Source: Streptomyces asoensis | Lineage (GTDB): Bacteria; Actinomycetota; Actinomycetes; Streptomycetales; Streptomycetaceae | Assembly (NCBI RefSeq): GCF_013085465.1 | Contig: NZ_CP049838.1 | Span: 186,001-250,000, forward strand | DNA: 64,000 nt | Direction of reading: 5' to 3' | In this document: in pieces, positions 1 through 7,873 of the stretch | Numbering within the stretch: the stretch's first letter is position 1 | Layout: every line of letters starts with the position of its first letter | The notes under the pieces: model-generated | Databases searched by the model: none | What the model saw: only the letters and a program-made list of their open reading frames with translations | What the model was told of the DNA's origin: nothing | Program-made: the position numbers and the translations under genes

Positions 1-642
1 TACTTCGCCGCGCGCCGCGCCCTGCACGACTGGGAAAAGGCCCGAGAGCGCTACGAACAGACAGTGCGGGAAGCCGGCGAGGCCTACCAGCCGATCTGCC
101 GGGAAATCTGGCATGCGGTGTGGGCCGAACACGACCGGGCGGGCTTACGGGCACGGGAAGAGGCCCAGGAGAAGCAGGAAGACGCCCGGGTGGAGGCGCA
201 GGCCCGACGGCGGGCAACGGAGCTGGCCGAACGGCCGATCTGGGGCTGGTCGGTGGTGACGAGGAAGAAATGGAGCATCGCGTATGTCTTCCGGCACGAC
301 GTCCCCCACAGCGACGAGCGCGTGTCGGCCGCCCGACAGGACAGGCCGTGTGTCAACCTCCCGGAGCTGCGGCAGGCCCTCAGGGACCTGAATCCGGACC
401 GGCTGCACTGGGACGACGCCGCGCTCGCCGAGACGGGACGCGAGTTGGACGGTGCGAGCTTCGGGCGCTGCTGGCGGGAGCTGTTCGGCGAGGATCACGG
501 CACCTTCACGTCGATTTCGCCGTATTCCCCGCCAACCCGGCGCCCCACCGACCGGGACAACCCGAGTGGCGGCAGCGCCACCAGCGGCACGGGCGGCTAT
601 GGCAGCGGATTCAGCTGTGGCAGCTTCGGCGGCGGGTACTGA
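1..642 (+). CDS. Hypothetical protein with Gly/Ser-rich tail (5' end outside window)
   Basis: The frame is open from the first base of the window, so the true start lies upstream. The visible 213 residues begin with a charged, helical Arg/Glu/Ala-rich stretch that looks like a coiled coil, followed by a short conserved-looking block around the residues PIWGWSVVTRKKWSIAYVF. It ends in a low-complexity Gly/Ser/Tyr tail (GGYGSGFSCGSFGGGY). No catalytic motif is visible and I do not recognise the family. The tail recalls disordered Gly-rich ends of actinomycete membrane-associated proteins, but that is only a resemblance. A start at GTG 64 is possible but would discard in-frame coding-like sequence. 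Confidence 0.6.
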   Translation, partial: YFAARRALHDWEKARERYEQTVREAGEAYQPICREIWHAVWAEHDRAGLRAREEAQEKQEDARVEAQARRRATELAERPIWGWSVVTRKKWSIAYVFRHDVPHSDERVSAARQDRPCVNLPELRQALRDLNPDRLHWDDAALAETGRELDGASFGRCWRELFGEDHGTFTSISPYSPPTRRPTDRDNPSGGSATSGTGGYGSGFSCGSFGGGY

Positions 643-989
643 CGCAGACACCGGATCGCAGCAGCGGCAACCGTTCGCATTCGAGCGGGAGGTCACCACC
701 GCCCACTCTCCCGGACGGCTCCCCGGGCGCGTCACCGCTTCATGATCGCACCCTCCGCCAGGCCGGACAGGGAGTGGAGACCCTGGAGATCGCGCCGCGC
801 CGCCCCACGCGCGTCGGGTAGCCGCACCTCGTTCCCCACCACGTCGCCGGCGAGGATGTTTCGCGAGTTGCCCGCGCCGACCTGCCTCCGGCCAGCCGTT
901 GCCTGGAAGAGTCACCCCCTGCACGCCATGCGCCGCCCGCTGGGCACCGGTCCACGCACCGCTGCTGACCGTGACCTTGAACAGCACCC
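643..989. other. Intergenic stretch without supported gene
   Basis: No reading frame here has a credible start, ribosome site and coding-like composition. The minus strand around 740-880 has an unplaced phrase (NILAGDVVGNEVRLPDARG) that may be more debris from the neighbouring broken gene. Confidence 0.4.
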
Positions 990-1196
990 TCACCCACTGC
1001 GGGATGTCGTCGCCCAGGCTGTCGGTCACCAGTTCGTCGGCGGCGCCGAGGTGCTTCTCGGCCTGGCGCTCGTCGCCGAGGGCCGCGTGGACCCGCCCGG
1101 TCTGGGAGGCGACCAGCGGCCTGGTCGCGGGCAGGCCGGCCTTCGCTGCGGCGGCGCCCAGCAGTGCGAGCGGCGAGCGCTGCGATGCCTGGTCAG
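990..1196 (-). pseudogene. Remnant of a TPR-type regulator C-terminal domain
   Basis: On the minus strand about 68 residues read like the C-terminal tetratricopeptide part of Streptomyces XRE-family regulators. They include QTGRVHAALGDERQAEKHLG and then AADELVTDSLGDDIPQWV. There is no helix-turn-helix, no plausible start, and the frame soon becomes incoherent at both ends. It overlaps the stop of the downstream-reading gene at 1193 by a few bases, which suggests a deletion junction there. Family identity rests on recalled phrase similarity only. Confidence 0.5.
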
Positions 1197-1588
1197 GCAG
1201 AGGCGAAAGCCTCCTCGGGGGCTTCGTCGAGGACGAATCCGTTGTCGAGCCGGACGCGGACCGTGACGCGAAGCATCCGTCGCTGGTAGGCGGCCCAGTG
1301 CTCTTCCAAGGCCCCCACCTGCTCCTCCAGTTGCTTTCTGCTCTCCGACGGCATCTGGTGGCCGAAGTCGTCGAGGAGCGACTTGAGGCGCAGGTACTCA
1401 CGGGCCTCGTGGCTCTGCTGCCGGTGATGCTCGTCCACGCGCTCGACAGTGCCTTCGATGCCTGCTGCCAGTGCCACAGAGGCGGCGAAGGCACCCGTCT
1501 CCTCCGGGGGCTCCTCGGCTGGGGTCACCGACCCGGCCAACCGGAGGTCCGCCGCCAGCCGCACCCGTTGGCCCACGTTCAGCGTCAT
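1193..1588 (-). CDS. Hypothetical protein with beta-rich N-terminus and coiled coil
   Basis: The ATG at 1588 is preceded by GAAGGA at a good distance, whereas longer in-frame starts upstream have no ribosome site, so I start here (131 aa). The protein opens MTLNVGQRVRLAADLRLAG, like a small SH3-type barrel strand. It continues with an acidic Pro/Glu linker and a helical segment of roughly residues 60-100 with heptad-like Leu spacing. It closes with a second beta-like stretch (RVTVRVRLDNGFVLDEAPEE). No enzyme motif is seen. It appears to be monocistronic and I cannot assign a function. Confidence 0.6.
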   Translation of the reverse strand: MTLNVGQRVRLAADLRLAGSVTPAEEPPEETGAFAASVALAAGIEGTVERVDEHHRQQSHEAREYLRLKSLLDDFGHQMPSESRKQLEEQVGALEEHWAAYQRRMLRVTVRVRLDNGFVLDEAPEEAFASA

Positions 1589-2048
1589 CGATCCTTCGTC
1601 TTCCTCGTCGGTCACCGGCCATCCGGTAAACGTGGCGATGCCAGGCGTACCGGAGAGGAAAGGATCATCCCACCCTCGCCGACCATCGCCTGCACACCGC
1701 GCGACGGGCAAACAGGAGCCCGAGACGGTCTGTCGGACCTGGCGAGAGCGGCTGAGCCTGTTCGTTGACGTGTGCGTAACCGAGTTCGCAACGGGCTCCC
1801 GGTGGACTGGCCTCTGTGGGAGGCCGACTTCACAAAGTGCGGGCCGTGCCGGCCGGGTGACAACTACCACTGATCCCGTGGGACCACGCACAGCTCGGAC
1901 CGTCACACGATGGCCCGAGCTGTGATTTTTCATGGCCTTTGCGGGCTTTCATCTATTTCGCATACGGCGCAGGAAGCAGCCGGGTAGCTTGGCGCCCCTC
2001 AAGCCCGCTCTGCTTGTGAGGACCGATGTCCAACGCCACCCCAAGGCC

Positions 2049-2375
2049 CCAGCTGAGTACTGGGACACTTACAGGCCGCATCGCGGCCAGGACCTCCAGC
2101 CGCGCCCGGCGGCGGAACGCTTCGAGTGGACGGGCATTGCGGGGCACGGGCCTGGTTCGGAGTTCCTCGGATCGCCGACAACCGCCGTGGACTTCTCTCC
2201 CGTCCAGGTGAACAGAGCGCGGAGCTTCTAAGCCGACCTCCCCGGGCCGGAATTCGTCCACGCCGAGGCCTGCGCATTCCTCCGTGACGACCTGCGCCAG
2301 CGGGACGCCATCTACTCGACGTGGGGCGCTGTGAGAGACCTGCCGCCGTGTGGCCAGGCCGGTCATTCCCGCTGA
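2049..2375 (+). pseudogene. Broken SAM-dependent methyltransferase
   Basis: One frame carries AEYWDTYRPHRGQD, FEWTGIAGHGPGSEFLG and TTAVDFSPVQVNRARSF. It then hits a TAA at 2229 and continues in the same frame with PEFVHAEACAFLRDD and DAIYSTWGAV. These phrases occur in this order in class I SAM-dependent methyltransferases of Streptomyces. The glycine-rich SAM loop between the LG of EFLG and TTAVDFSP is deleted, an internal stop splits the rest, and the gene ends after the motif IV region. No functional product is expected. Confidence 0.65.
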
Positions 2376-3373
2376 GGTTCCGAGCCGCCGAAGTCCGGGC
2401 TGGTGTAGTCCGGGCTGGTGAAGCTCGGACGTGAGCCTCCCGGGAGGCCGTCGTCGGGGCTGCTGAAGCCGGGACGCTCGTAGCCGAGGTGCGGGATGCG
2501 GCCGGTCCGGTCCGGCTGGGCGGATTCGGAGCGCAGTGCCGCAGCCGCGCCGGGCTCGGCGAGTGCCTCCCGCAGAAACGGCAGGATGCCGCGCTCCATC
2601 AGCGCCTCACGCCACGCCTCCTTGGCCCGTGCCACATCCTCGCTCAGCGGGTCACCAGGGTCGGCGCCCGATGAGGTGGACGCCTCGCGCAGGGCGGTGG
2701 CGATCAGCCGGATCACTCCGCCAAGGCTCACCAGGATCATGGTCCCGCCCAGGACAAGCCCTGGGACGATCAGCCGGTCGGCCGCCACGGGTGCCGTGCC
2801 GAGCCACTTCAGGCCGTATCCCATCACCAGAAAGAGCAGGCCGAGCGCGCCGAGGAAGAGGGACGTGGTGATGGCGAGGGCAGCGGCCCTGCCTGGCTCC
2901 GGTGCGCTCCTCGCCGGGGCAGGTCCACGGCTGCGCGCAACGGGACGCGGGCGCGCGCCAAGGACAACCGCGGCGAGCCGCAGCCGGAGAGGCAGTCGAC
3001 GGAATCCGGCCCTGCCCGGCTGTCTGCCCGCCCGGTGCTCGACGCCCAGGACGCCGGCGAGCACACGCCGACCGATTCCCGCGGTGCGGCGTGGCAGGCC
3101 AGCGGCGACACGCCGGCGCGGGATCGCCACCGGGTCGGCGGGATCGCGCAGTTCTTCGCGGACTTTCACGTAGTGCTGGTACTCGGCCGCCGCCGCCGCC
3201 GTGATGAGCGCGGTGGCGTTGAGGGCCATGGTGCGCAGCTGTTCGGGGTTGAGCCGCTGCCCGACGGCGGCCAGTTCCGGGTGGTGTGGGGCCAAGCGCA
3301 GCGCCTCGTCGAGGATCCGCTCGTACTCCTGGCGGTCCTCGGTGTTCAGGTGCTGCGGAACGCTGTTCACCAT
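2363..3373 (-). CDS. Membrane protein with two transmembrane helices and repetitive C-tail
   Basis: The start is the ATG at 3373 (MVNSVPQHLNTEDRQEYERIL); an upstream in-frame start lacks support. The protein (336 aa) has a soluble helical N-terminal part of about 80 residues. An Arg/Pro-rich stretch of about 80 residues follows. Next come two hydrophobic segments (around AITTSLFLGALGLLFLVMGY and LIVPGLVLGGTMILVSLGG), a charged helix ending ILPFLREAL, and a tail with repeated SPDY/SPDF/SSPDD units. This layout matches uncharacterised Streptomyces membrane proteins. The Arg/Pro stretch could reflect a compensated double frameshift. It lies 43 bp downstream of the 3417-3854 gene, so the two are probably co-transcribed. 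Confidence 0.65.
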   Translation of the reverse strand: MVNSVPQHLNTEDRQEYERILDEALRLAPHHPELAAVGQRLNPEQLRTMALNATALITAAAAAEYQHYVKVREELRDPADPVAIPRRRVAAGLPRRTAGIGRRVLAGVLGVEHRAGRQPGRAGFRRLPLRLRLAAVVLGARPRPVARSRGPAPARSAPEPGRAAALAITTSLFLGALGLLFLVMGYGLKWLGTAPVAADRLIVPGLVLGGTMILVSLGGVIRLIATALREASTSSGADPGDPLSEDVARAKEAWREALMERGILPFLREALAEPGAAAALRSESAQPDRTGRIPHLGYERPGFSSPDDGLPGGSRPSFTSPDYTSPDFGGSEPQRE

Positions 3374-3416
3374 GGTTCCACCACCAGCCCGCACGGGGGC
3401 CGCAAGAGGGGCCGGG

Positions 3417-3854
3417 TCACGACGCCTCCTCGATCCGGCGGTCTGCGGCCGAGGGTTGCCCGGGCAGCGGGAGCGTCTCTGCGGTTCGGCTGCCGGGCGA
3501 TTGCGCGGCGCCCAGAACGGCGTCGCTCACCGACTGCGCCTGGCCCAGCTGGGTGAGCAGCAGCGGTGCCGACATCCCAACAACCAGAGCGGCGTACGCC
3601 CCGCTGATCTGGCCAGTCGTGCCGAAGAGGACGGCGGCGCCGGCCCCCAGGGCGCTGTGCACGACAGCCGCCACCGAGTCGGCGACGGGATCCACGTAGT
3701 CCTGGAAGACCGGCACCTCGGCGTCCGGGCCAGCGGTCCCCTGCCGGTGCTCGCGGCGGGCCGCGTGCCACTGCGAGAACCCGGCGTAAGCGTCCAGGAG
3801 CCCGCGTAAGAGACCGCCGGACGCCCCCAGCAAGATCAGCGTTCCAACATCCAT
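3417..3854 (-). CDS. Small hydrophobic protein of unknown function
   Basis: I choose ATG 3854 (MDVGTLILLGASGGLLRGLLDAY), which follows a GGGGGAGA stretch. Longer in-frame starts give basic, non-coding-looking N-termini. The product is 145 aa. It has an N-terminal hydrophobic segment, a short polar loop, then two weaker hydrophobic or small-residue segments (around VADSVAAVVHSALGAGAAVL and GAYAALVVGMSAPLLLTQLG). A small integral membrane protein or phage-like component is possible, but no family is recognised. It is the first gene of a two-gene unit with the membrane protein ending at 2363. Confidence 0.6.
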   Translation of the reverse strand: MDVGTLILLGASGGLLRGLLDAYAGFSQWHAARREHRQGTAGPDAEVPVFQDYVDPVADSVAAVVHSALGAGAAVLFGTTGQISGAYAALVVGMSAPLLLTQLGQAQSVSDAVLGAAQSPGSRTAETLPLPGQPSAADRRIEEAS

Positions 3855-4204
3855 GGTCTCCCCCGGCTTCCGGACACGGCACGAGCGTAGGGCCGGCGCA
3901 TTCCTGGGGGAAGCAGGGGGCACGGACGCTTGCCGGCGCCCGCCGTCGGTCGGTCGAGGGTCGCTGGTTTTCTCCCGACCCACGGGCCCGGCAGACCGGG
4001 AGGCGAGGGCCTCTCACACACCTACGACGGCTGATGTGCCGATGCAGGTCGACGAGCGACTGAGGGGGCTTCGGATTGGACACTTCCCTGAACCAGACCG
4101 GCCCCGATCGTGTCCTCAGTGCCATCTGCTGGGAAAGAGGCTCCCCCAGGGGCCATCTTCGCTGCCGGAACTGACGTGGACCGTTGGTTGGCCCAGATGT
4201 GAGG

Positions 4205-4426
4205 TTAGGCATCGGCGCCGAGGTCTTTACGCATGGCATCCCGAAGGGCCTGATATGCCCGGTCGTAGCGAAGCCGCCCGGTGACGTACTCGTTGCTGTC
4301 CCGACTGAATCCGTCAGCGACCACGTCACGCAGGTCACGAAGCCGCCGGAAAGAATCGTTGGACTTCTCGACCACGTAGCGCGGCGCGCAGATCGACAGC
4401 TCGTATCGCAGGCTTGTGCAGTGCAT
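4205..4426 (-). pseudogene. C-terminal fragment of a hypothetical protein, cut at the 79-bp repeat
   Basis: The 73 residues contain a coherent helical, charged segment (RYVVEKSNDSFRRLRDLRD, then SNEYVTGRLRYDRAYQALRD) typical of a real C-terminus. The only start codon lies exactly at the edge of the 79-bp inverted repeat arm at 4421-4499. The upstream part of the gene has therefore probably been replaced by that repeat. There is no convincing ribosome site. Family unknown. Confidence 0.4.
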
Positions 4427-4499
4427 GAAGCTTCCGGGCAGGTCGACCGGGCGCCGGCGGCGCTACGCGCGCCGGGGCCCGCCGCGCCGCGTCAGGAGC
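4421..4499. repeat. Left arm of a perfect 79-bp inverted repeat
   Basis: These 79 bases recur exactly, in reverse complement, at 7597-7675. The arm starts GTGCATGAAGCTTCCGGGCA, is very GC-rich in the middle (GGCGCCGGCGGCGC and GCCGCGCCGC) and ends GCGTCAGGAGC. It has internal hairpin potential (GCGGCGC pairing with GCGCCGC). Confidence 0.9.
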
Positions 4500-5018
4500 G
4501 TGGTGACACACCCCGGATCCAAGTGGGTGCGCCCGGTTGTCCGCCACACGGTGGGACGGACAATTCGCGGCACCTTTCGGTTCTCCACAGACCACGTCCG
4601 GTCTGTGGCGGACCAACTGAAGCTCATTCTCCGCTCAGTGCGGGCGAGGGCAGTGCCCGTCTCGATAACGTGCCCTGTCGGTAAGGCCGTTGCCGTCGCG
4701 GGGAGCGCCCCACGGCGCTGCCGCTGTCGCGTCAGCGGCTTTTCGAGCACAGCGGCTGTGCACGCAGTTTCACACCCAGCCTCTCAGGATCCGTATCTCC
4801 ATCATGTGCCCCACCTCGCTCCGCACGCCTCAGCAGCCCATTCGGGCGATAAAGACGACCGCGTCTCCCCTTCCCCCTGTCCACCAGACCCTTCGCGCTC
4901 CCCCGGGCGCCGCACCAGCTCCCATCACCTCGGGGACGGCCGTCGCTGCCACCCCTCGTTCGCCGGACACCGCATCGGAAAGCAGCGCCGAGGTCGGGCT
5001 GATCCCGAGGAGCTTCAA

Positions 5019-5897
5019 GTGATATCCGAAATGCATGAGTTGGCGGGCGATATCCAGTATCCGCTCGATCTGGCCGGGGTCTTCGCCTTCGCCGTCCACG
5101 GGGCGCTGATCGCCACACGCAAGGACTTCGACTTCTTCGGCACACTGCTGCTGGCCGAGTCCGCGGGTGTGGGCGGCGGTCTCTTCCGGGACCTGGTGCT
5201 GCGCACCCAACCCGTCGCGTTCACCGACCTCGGCTACGCGACCGCCCCTTTCCTGGCGACCCTGTTGGTGTTCTTCAGCTCCCGGGCGCAGTCCTGGAAG
5301 CTGGGCTGGCATCTGGCCGACGCGGGCGCGTTGGGCATCTTCTGCGTCACCGGCACCGTCAAAGCCCTGAATCACGGTCTGAACTCCCCCGCCGCCGCCG
5401 CTCTCGGGGTGACCACGGCAGTCGGCGGCGGGGTCGTCTGCTCAGTGCTGGCGCGTGAGGTCCCGTCGTCGCTCGTCTGGGACCGCGATCTCTACGTTGT
5501 GCCCGCGCTGCTCGGATCCGCTCTGGTGATCATGCTGCACGCCACCTCCACCCTCAGGGTGGCCACCGCGGTGGCGGCCGGGCTGCTCGCCTTCGCGCTA
5601 CGTCTGTCGGCCGTGCGGCTGGGCTGGCGCACGCCGAGGTCTGCGCTGTGGCGCGTGGGGCGCAGCCCCAAAGTCCGGCACGCTGCCGGACGGGCGGCGG
5701 GAGAAGACCGCGCTGTCGTTGCCAGGCGGAGGACGTCTTCATGTGGGACCGGACCGACAACACCTCCTCCGGCCCGATCGAGGGCCCGTCCAAGGCGGCA
5801 ACACTCGTCCAACTCAGCAAGGACAGCAGCAAGGTCGTCTACCTTTCGGGCTCCGACACCTACGGCCACGACGAGAGCTCGGGCACCGACCAACTGA
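5019..5897 (+). CDS. TRIC/UPF0126-family channel protein with run-on C-terminus
   Basis: GTG 5019 follows GAGGAG with 6-nt spacing; ATG 5031 is an alternative. The hydrophobic core of about 205 residues matches bacterial trimeric intracellular cation (TRIC, UPF0126) proteins. It shows two repeats with glycine-rich motifs (AESAGVGGGLFRDLV, then LGVTTAVGGGVVCSVLAREVP), FAVHGALIATRKDFDFFG at the start and GIFCVTGTVKALNHG in the middle. Such proteins form homotrimeric cation channels in the membrane. After about residue 210 the frame runs into a foreign sequence, the broken TolB-like gene, giving a basic tail of about 80 residues. The native stop has probably been lost at a recombination junction near 5640-5700. 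Function of the fused product is uncertain. Confidence 0.75.
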   Translation: MISEMHELAGDIQYPLDLAGVFAFAVHGALIATRKDFDFFGTLLLAESAGVGGGLFRDLVLRTQPVAFTDLGYATAPFLATLLVFFSSRAQSWKLGWHLADAGALGIFCVTGTVKALNHGLNSPAAAALGVTTAVGGGVVCSVLAREVPSSLVWDRDLYVVPALLGSALVIMLHATSTLRVATAVAAGLLAFALRLSAVRLGWRTPRSALWRVGRSPKVRHAAGRAAGEDRAVVARRRTSSCGTGPTTPPPARSRARPRRQHSSNSARTAARSSTFRAPTPTATTRARAPTN

Positions 5898-6156
5898 TGC
5901 CGAACGTGCGAGGCGTGGCCATCGGTCCCACCGGCCTCTATCCGCTGTACGCCCCGCACGACACGAACGGACCGTCGCTCAACTGCGCGACCTGGACACG
6001 GGCACCGACGAGATCGTCTCCGCCCAGCCCGCCTCGGCCGGGACCGACGCGGTCAGCACCGGTGGGCGCGACGGGGTCTTCCACTCCGCGGCCGACGACA
6101 TCGTGCCCGGCGACGCCAACGGCAAGTCGGCCGTCTTCATCCGCCGCTTTTACTGA
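5732..6156 (+). pseudogene. Remnant of a TolB/PD40-type beta-propeller protein
   Basis: Two frames together give the end of a propeller protein. The first reads DVFMWDRTDNTSSGPIEG, then SKVVYLSGSDTYGHD and VRGVAIGPTGLYPLYAPHDT. After a frame change near 5980 it reads LRDLDTGTDEIVSAQPAS, then GVFHSAADDIVPGDANGKSAVF and a stop. The repeated hydrophobic-D/N-G pattern is that of WD40-like TolB blades of secreted actinomycete proteins. The N-terminal blades and signal peptide are missing, and one frameshift splits what remains. Its start is fused to the TRIC gene. Confidence 0.6.
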
Positions 6157-6367
6157 TCGCCCCGGCCTCCACGACCTTCTCCAGCGCAATGCTGATCAGG
6201 TCCGCCGGGCGGTTCTTCGCCGTGGCTTCCTTCCGGATCGACGCCTCGCGGCCCTGCGGGAGTTCTTGACCATTCTCGCGGCGTCCAGGAACACCAGGGA
6301 CCACGGCCTACCTGATTGCCGAGGCCCTGGTGCGCGGTGTGGCGGCTGGGCAGGCTAGTTTGCTCGG

Positions 6368-6808
6368 GTGAGTCTCCTTGATGATGTAGCTGAGCGCGAC
6401 GGCTGGCGCTGCTGGGTGTGCGACGAACCGGTCGACCCCGACAAGTCGGTGAACGACCCGCAGGGGCCCAGCGTTGACAGCCGGACCGCCGACCGGAAGG
6501 CCAAGGTCGCCGAGCGGCTCGCGCACCGTGGGTGCAACACCCGCAAGGGCGCGGTCAAGGCGGTCATCGCCTGGCCGGACCGCCTGTACGTGGTCGAACC
6601 CGCGCCGCTGATCGCCGTTGCCGCGAGGCTGGAGCGCAAGGGGGGCCGCGAGATGGTGGGCCGTTGCCCGACCAGGCAGGACGCCCAAGAAGCGGCGGAT
6701 TGGCTGGTGGACCGGTTCTCCCGACTGGTACCGGGACTGCCGGTGACCGCCGGCATCGAGGCGGGCGGCGGCCAGTTCCTCGTCATCCTGGCCACCGGCC
6801 ACCGCTGA
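6368..6808 (+). CDS. HNH-like zinc-binding hypothetical protein
   Basis: The start is GTG 6368 and the product has 146 residues. The N-terminal part carries CWVCDEPVDPDKSVNDP and then LAHRGCNTRKGA. This is the Cys pair plus His...Cys-Asn pattern of the beta-beta-alpha-metal (HNH) fold, in which the sequence LAHRxCNxxKG is typical. The catalytic histidine position looks degenerate (VDSRT), so nuclease activity is doubtful. The C-terminal half (WPDRLYVVEPAPLIAVAARL, then a GIEAGGGQFLVIL strand) is a separate alpha/beta piece that I do not recognise. It lies inside the segment bounded by the 79-bp inverted repeats. Confidence 0.6.
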   Translation: MSLLDDVAERDGWRCWVCDEPVDPDKSVNDPQGPSVDSRTADRKAKVAERLAHRGCNTRKGAVKAVIAWPDRLYVVEPAPLIAVAARLERKGGREMVGRCPTRQDAQEAADWLVDRFSRLVPGLPVTAGIEAGGGQFLVILATGHR

Positions 6809-6948
6809 CCGAGGATCCCTGGGTCTCATGTGTCACCCGCCCGCTCACCAGAGCCAATCGGCTGCCGTCGGGCTTGACGCTTGCCCAGCCATGAGCGCCT
6901 TTTTGACGATCGTCCTTTTGGGGTGACCGGCCGGCTCTGGCGGTACTG

Positions 6949-7230
6949 GTGCAGTGCCGGATGGCGACCGCCGAACAGATGCACCAGATCATCGCCCCGG
7001 GGGGTGCGGATCGAGCACACCCGGCGCAGGTTGGCCGAACTCCGAGCCGAGGGCCTGGTCAACCGCACCCTGCCGCAGGCCGGGCGAACCCGGGTGTGGT
7101 TCGCCACCGCGTACGGGGTGCAGGTCGCCGCGGAGTGGCCGGAGCTGCGCGGTCGGCGGCCCCCGAAGCCGGCGTCGGGTCCGGTCGCCACGTGGCTGCG
7201 GGTGAGCCACACCCTCACGGTGCATGATCG
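6949..7230 (+). pseudogene. Remnant of a replication-relaxation family gene (copy 1)
   Basis: Two frames carry RMATAEQMHQIIAPG followed by RIEHTRRRLAELRAEGLV, TRVWFATAYGVQVAAEWPEL and a short tail. This is the winged-helix N-terminal region of the replication-relaxation family, usually found on actinomycete plasmids and integrative elements. A one-base insertion in the GGGG run near 7000 breaks the frame, and everything after VSHTLTV is missing. A second, longer remnant lies at 38227-38962 and the two are clearly homologous in DNA. Confidence 0.65.
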
Positions 7231-7464
7231 TCACCCGTCACCCCCGCTCCGGTGAGCTGTCCCTGCCTCGAGACGACGGGCCGGTACGGAGCAGCCGGAA
7301 CGGCCCGCCTGGCGAGGAATCGCACCCGCTCGGTCTGTGCCGTCTCAGTGATACGTGCTGTCTCCACCGACACGTTGAGCCACCGCTGAGCAATCTTCAC
7401 CACGGCGTTGACGACAGAGACTGACGGCCTCGGTCACCACCGTTCCGACGATCACAGGCTCCAT
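7215..7464 (-). pseudogene. Frameshifted small hypothetical gene
   Basis: On the minus strand, ATG 7464 has a strong upstream ribosome site (GGAAGGAGCGAGGC) and reads MEPVIVGTVVTEAVSL. A one-base slip near 7410 then moves to the frame VVNAVVKIAQRWLNVSVETA that runs to the stop at 7215. Joined, the two halves give a plausible peptide of about 80 residues with an amphipathic N-terminus. Family unknown. The good ribosome site argues that this was once a real gene. Confidence 0.4.
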
Positions 7465-7596
7465 GCCTCGCTCCTTCCTTTCACAGAAGCGCCCATCCCA
7501 CTCACTCGCATCACAACAGTGCTTCTTGCGCGGCGTGTTGTGGCCTCTGCCAGGTCAGGCCCAGGTCAGGCGCCACCGAAGCAAGTGGAACCGTCG

Positions 7597-7675
7597 GCTC
7601 CTGACGCGGCGCGGCGGGCCCCGGCGCGCGTAGCGCCGCCGGCGCCCGGTCGACCTGCCCGGAAGCTTCATGCAC
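7597..7675. repeat. Right arm of the perfect 79-bp inverted repeat
   Basis: Exact reverse complement of 4421-4499. With its partner it brackets 3.25 kb holding the TRIC gene, the TolB remnant, the HNH-like gene and the first replication-relaxation remnant. Flanking bases diverge immediately at both edges. Confidence 0.9.
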
Positions 7676-7873
7676 CTGCAATGATCCGTCTCGGTCCGGG
7701 CTGGTAGACATGGTGGCGTGAGCATTCCAGTGCTGCTGCACCGCAGGTTGTACGTGGATCTGGCGCGTGTCGACGCGTCGATGTGTCGCCGCGTCTGACG
7801 TCGCCTTCGCCTGTCCAGCAGGCGGCGACCCCGGCATGACATCCCCGTAACGGCAGCACGCAGAGGGAGAGCC

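Noticed and set aside
4441..4499. Possible chromosome telomere palindrome
   Set aside because: The arm is GC-rich and hairpin-prone but lacks the series of packed palindromes known from Streptomyces ends. It also occurs internally as an inverted pair.
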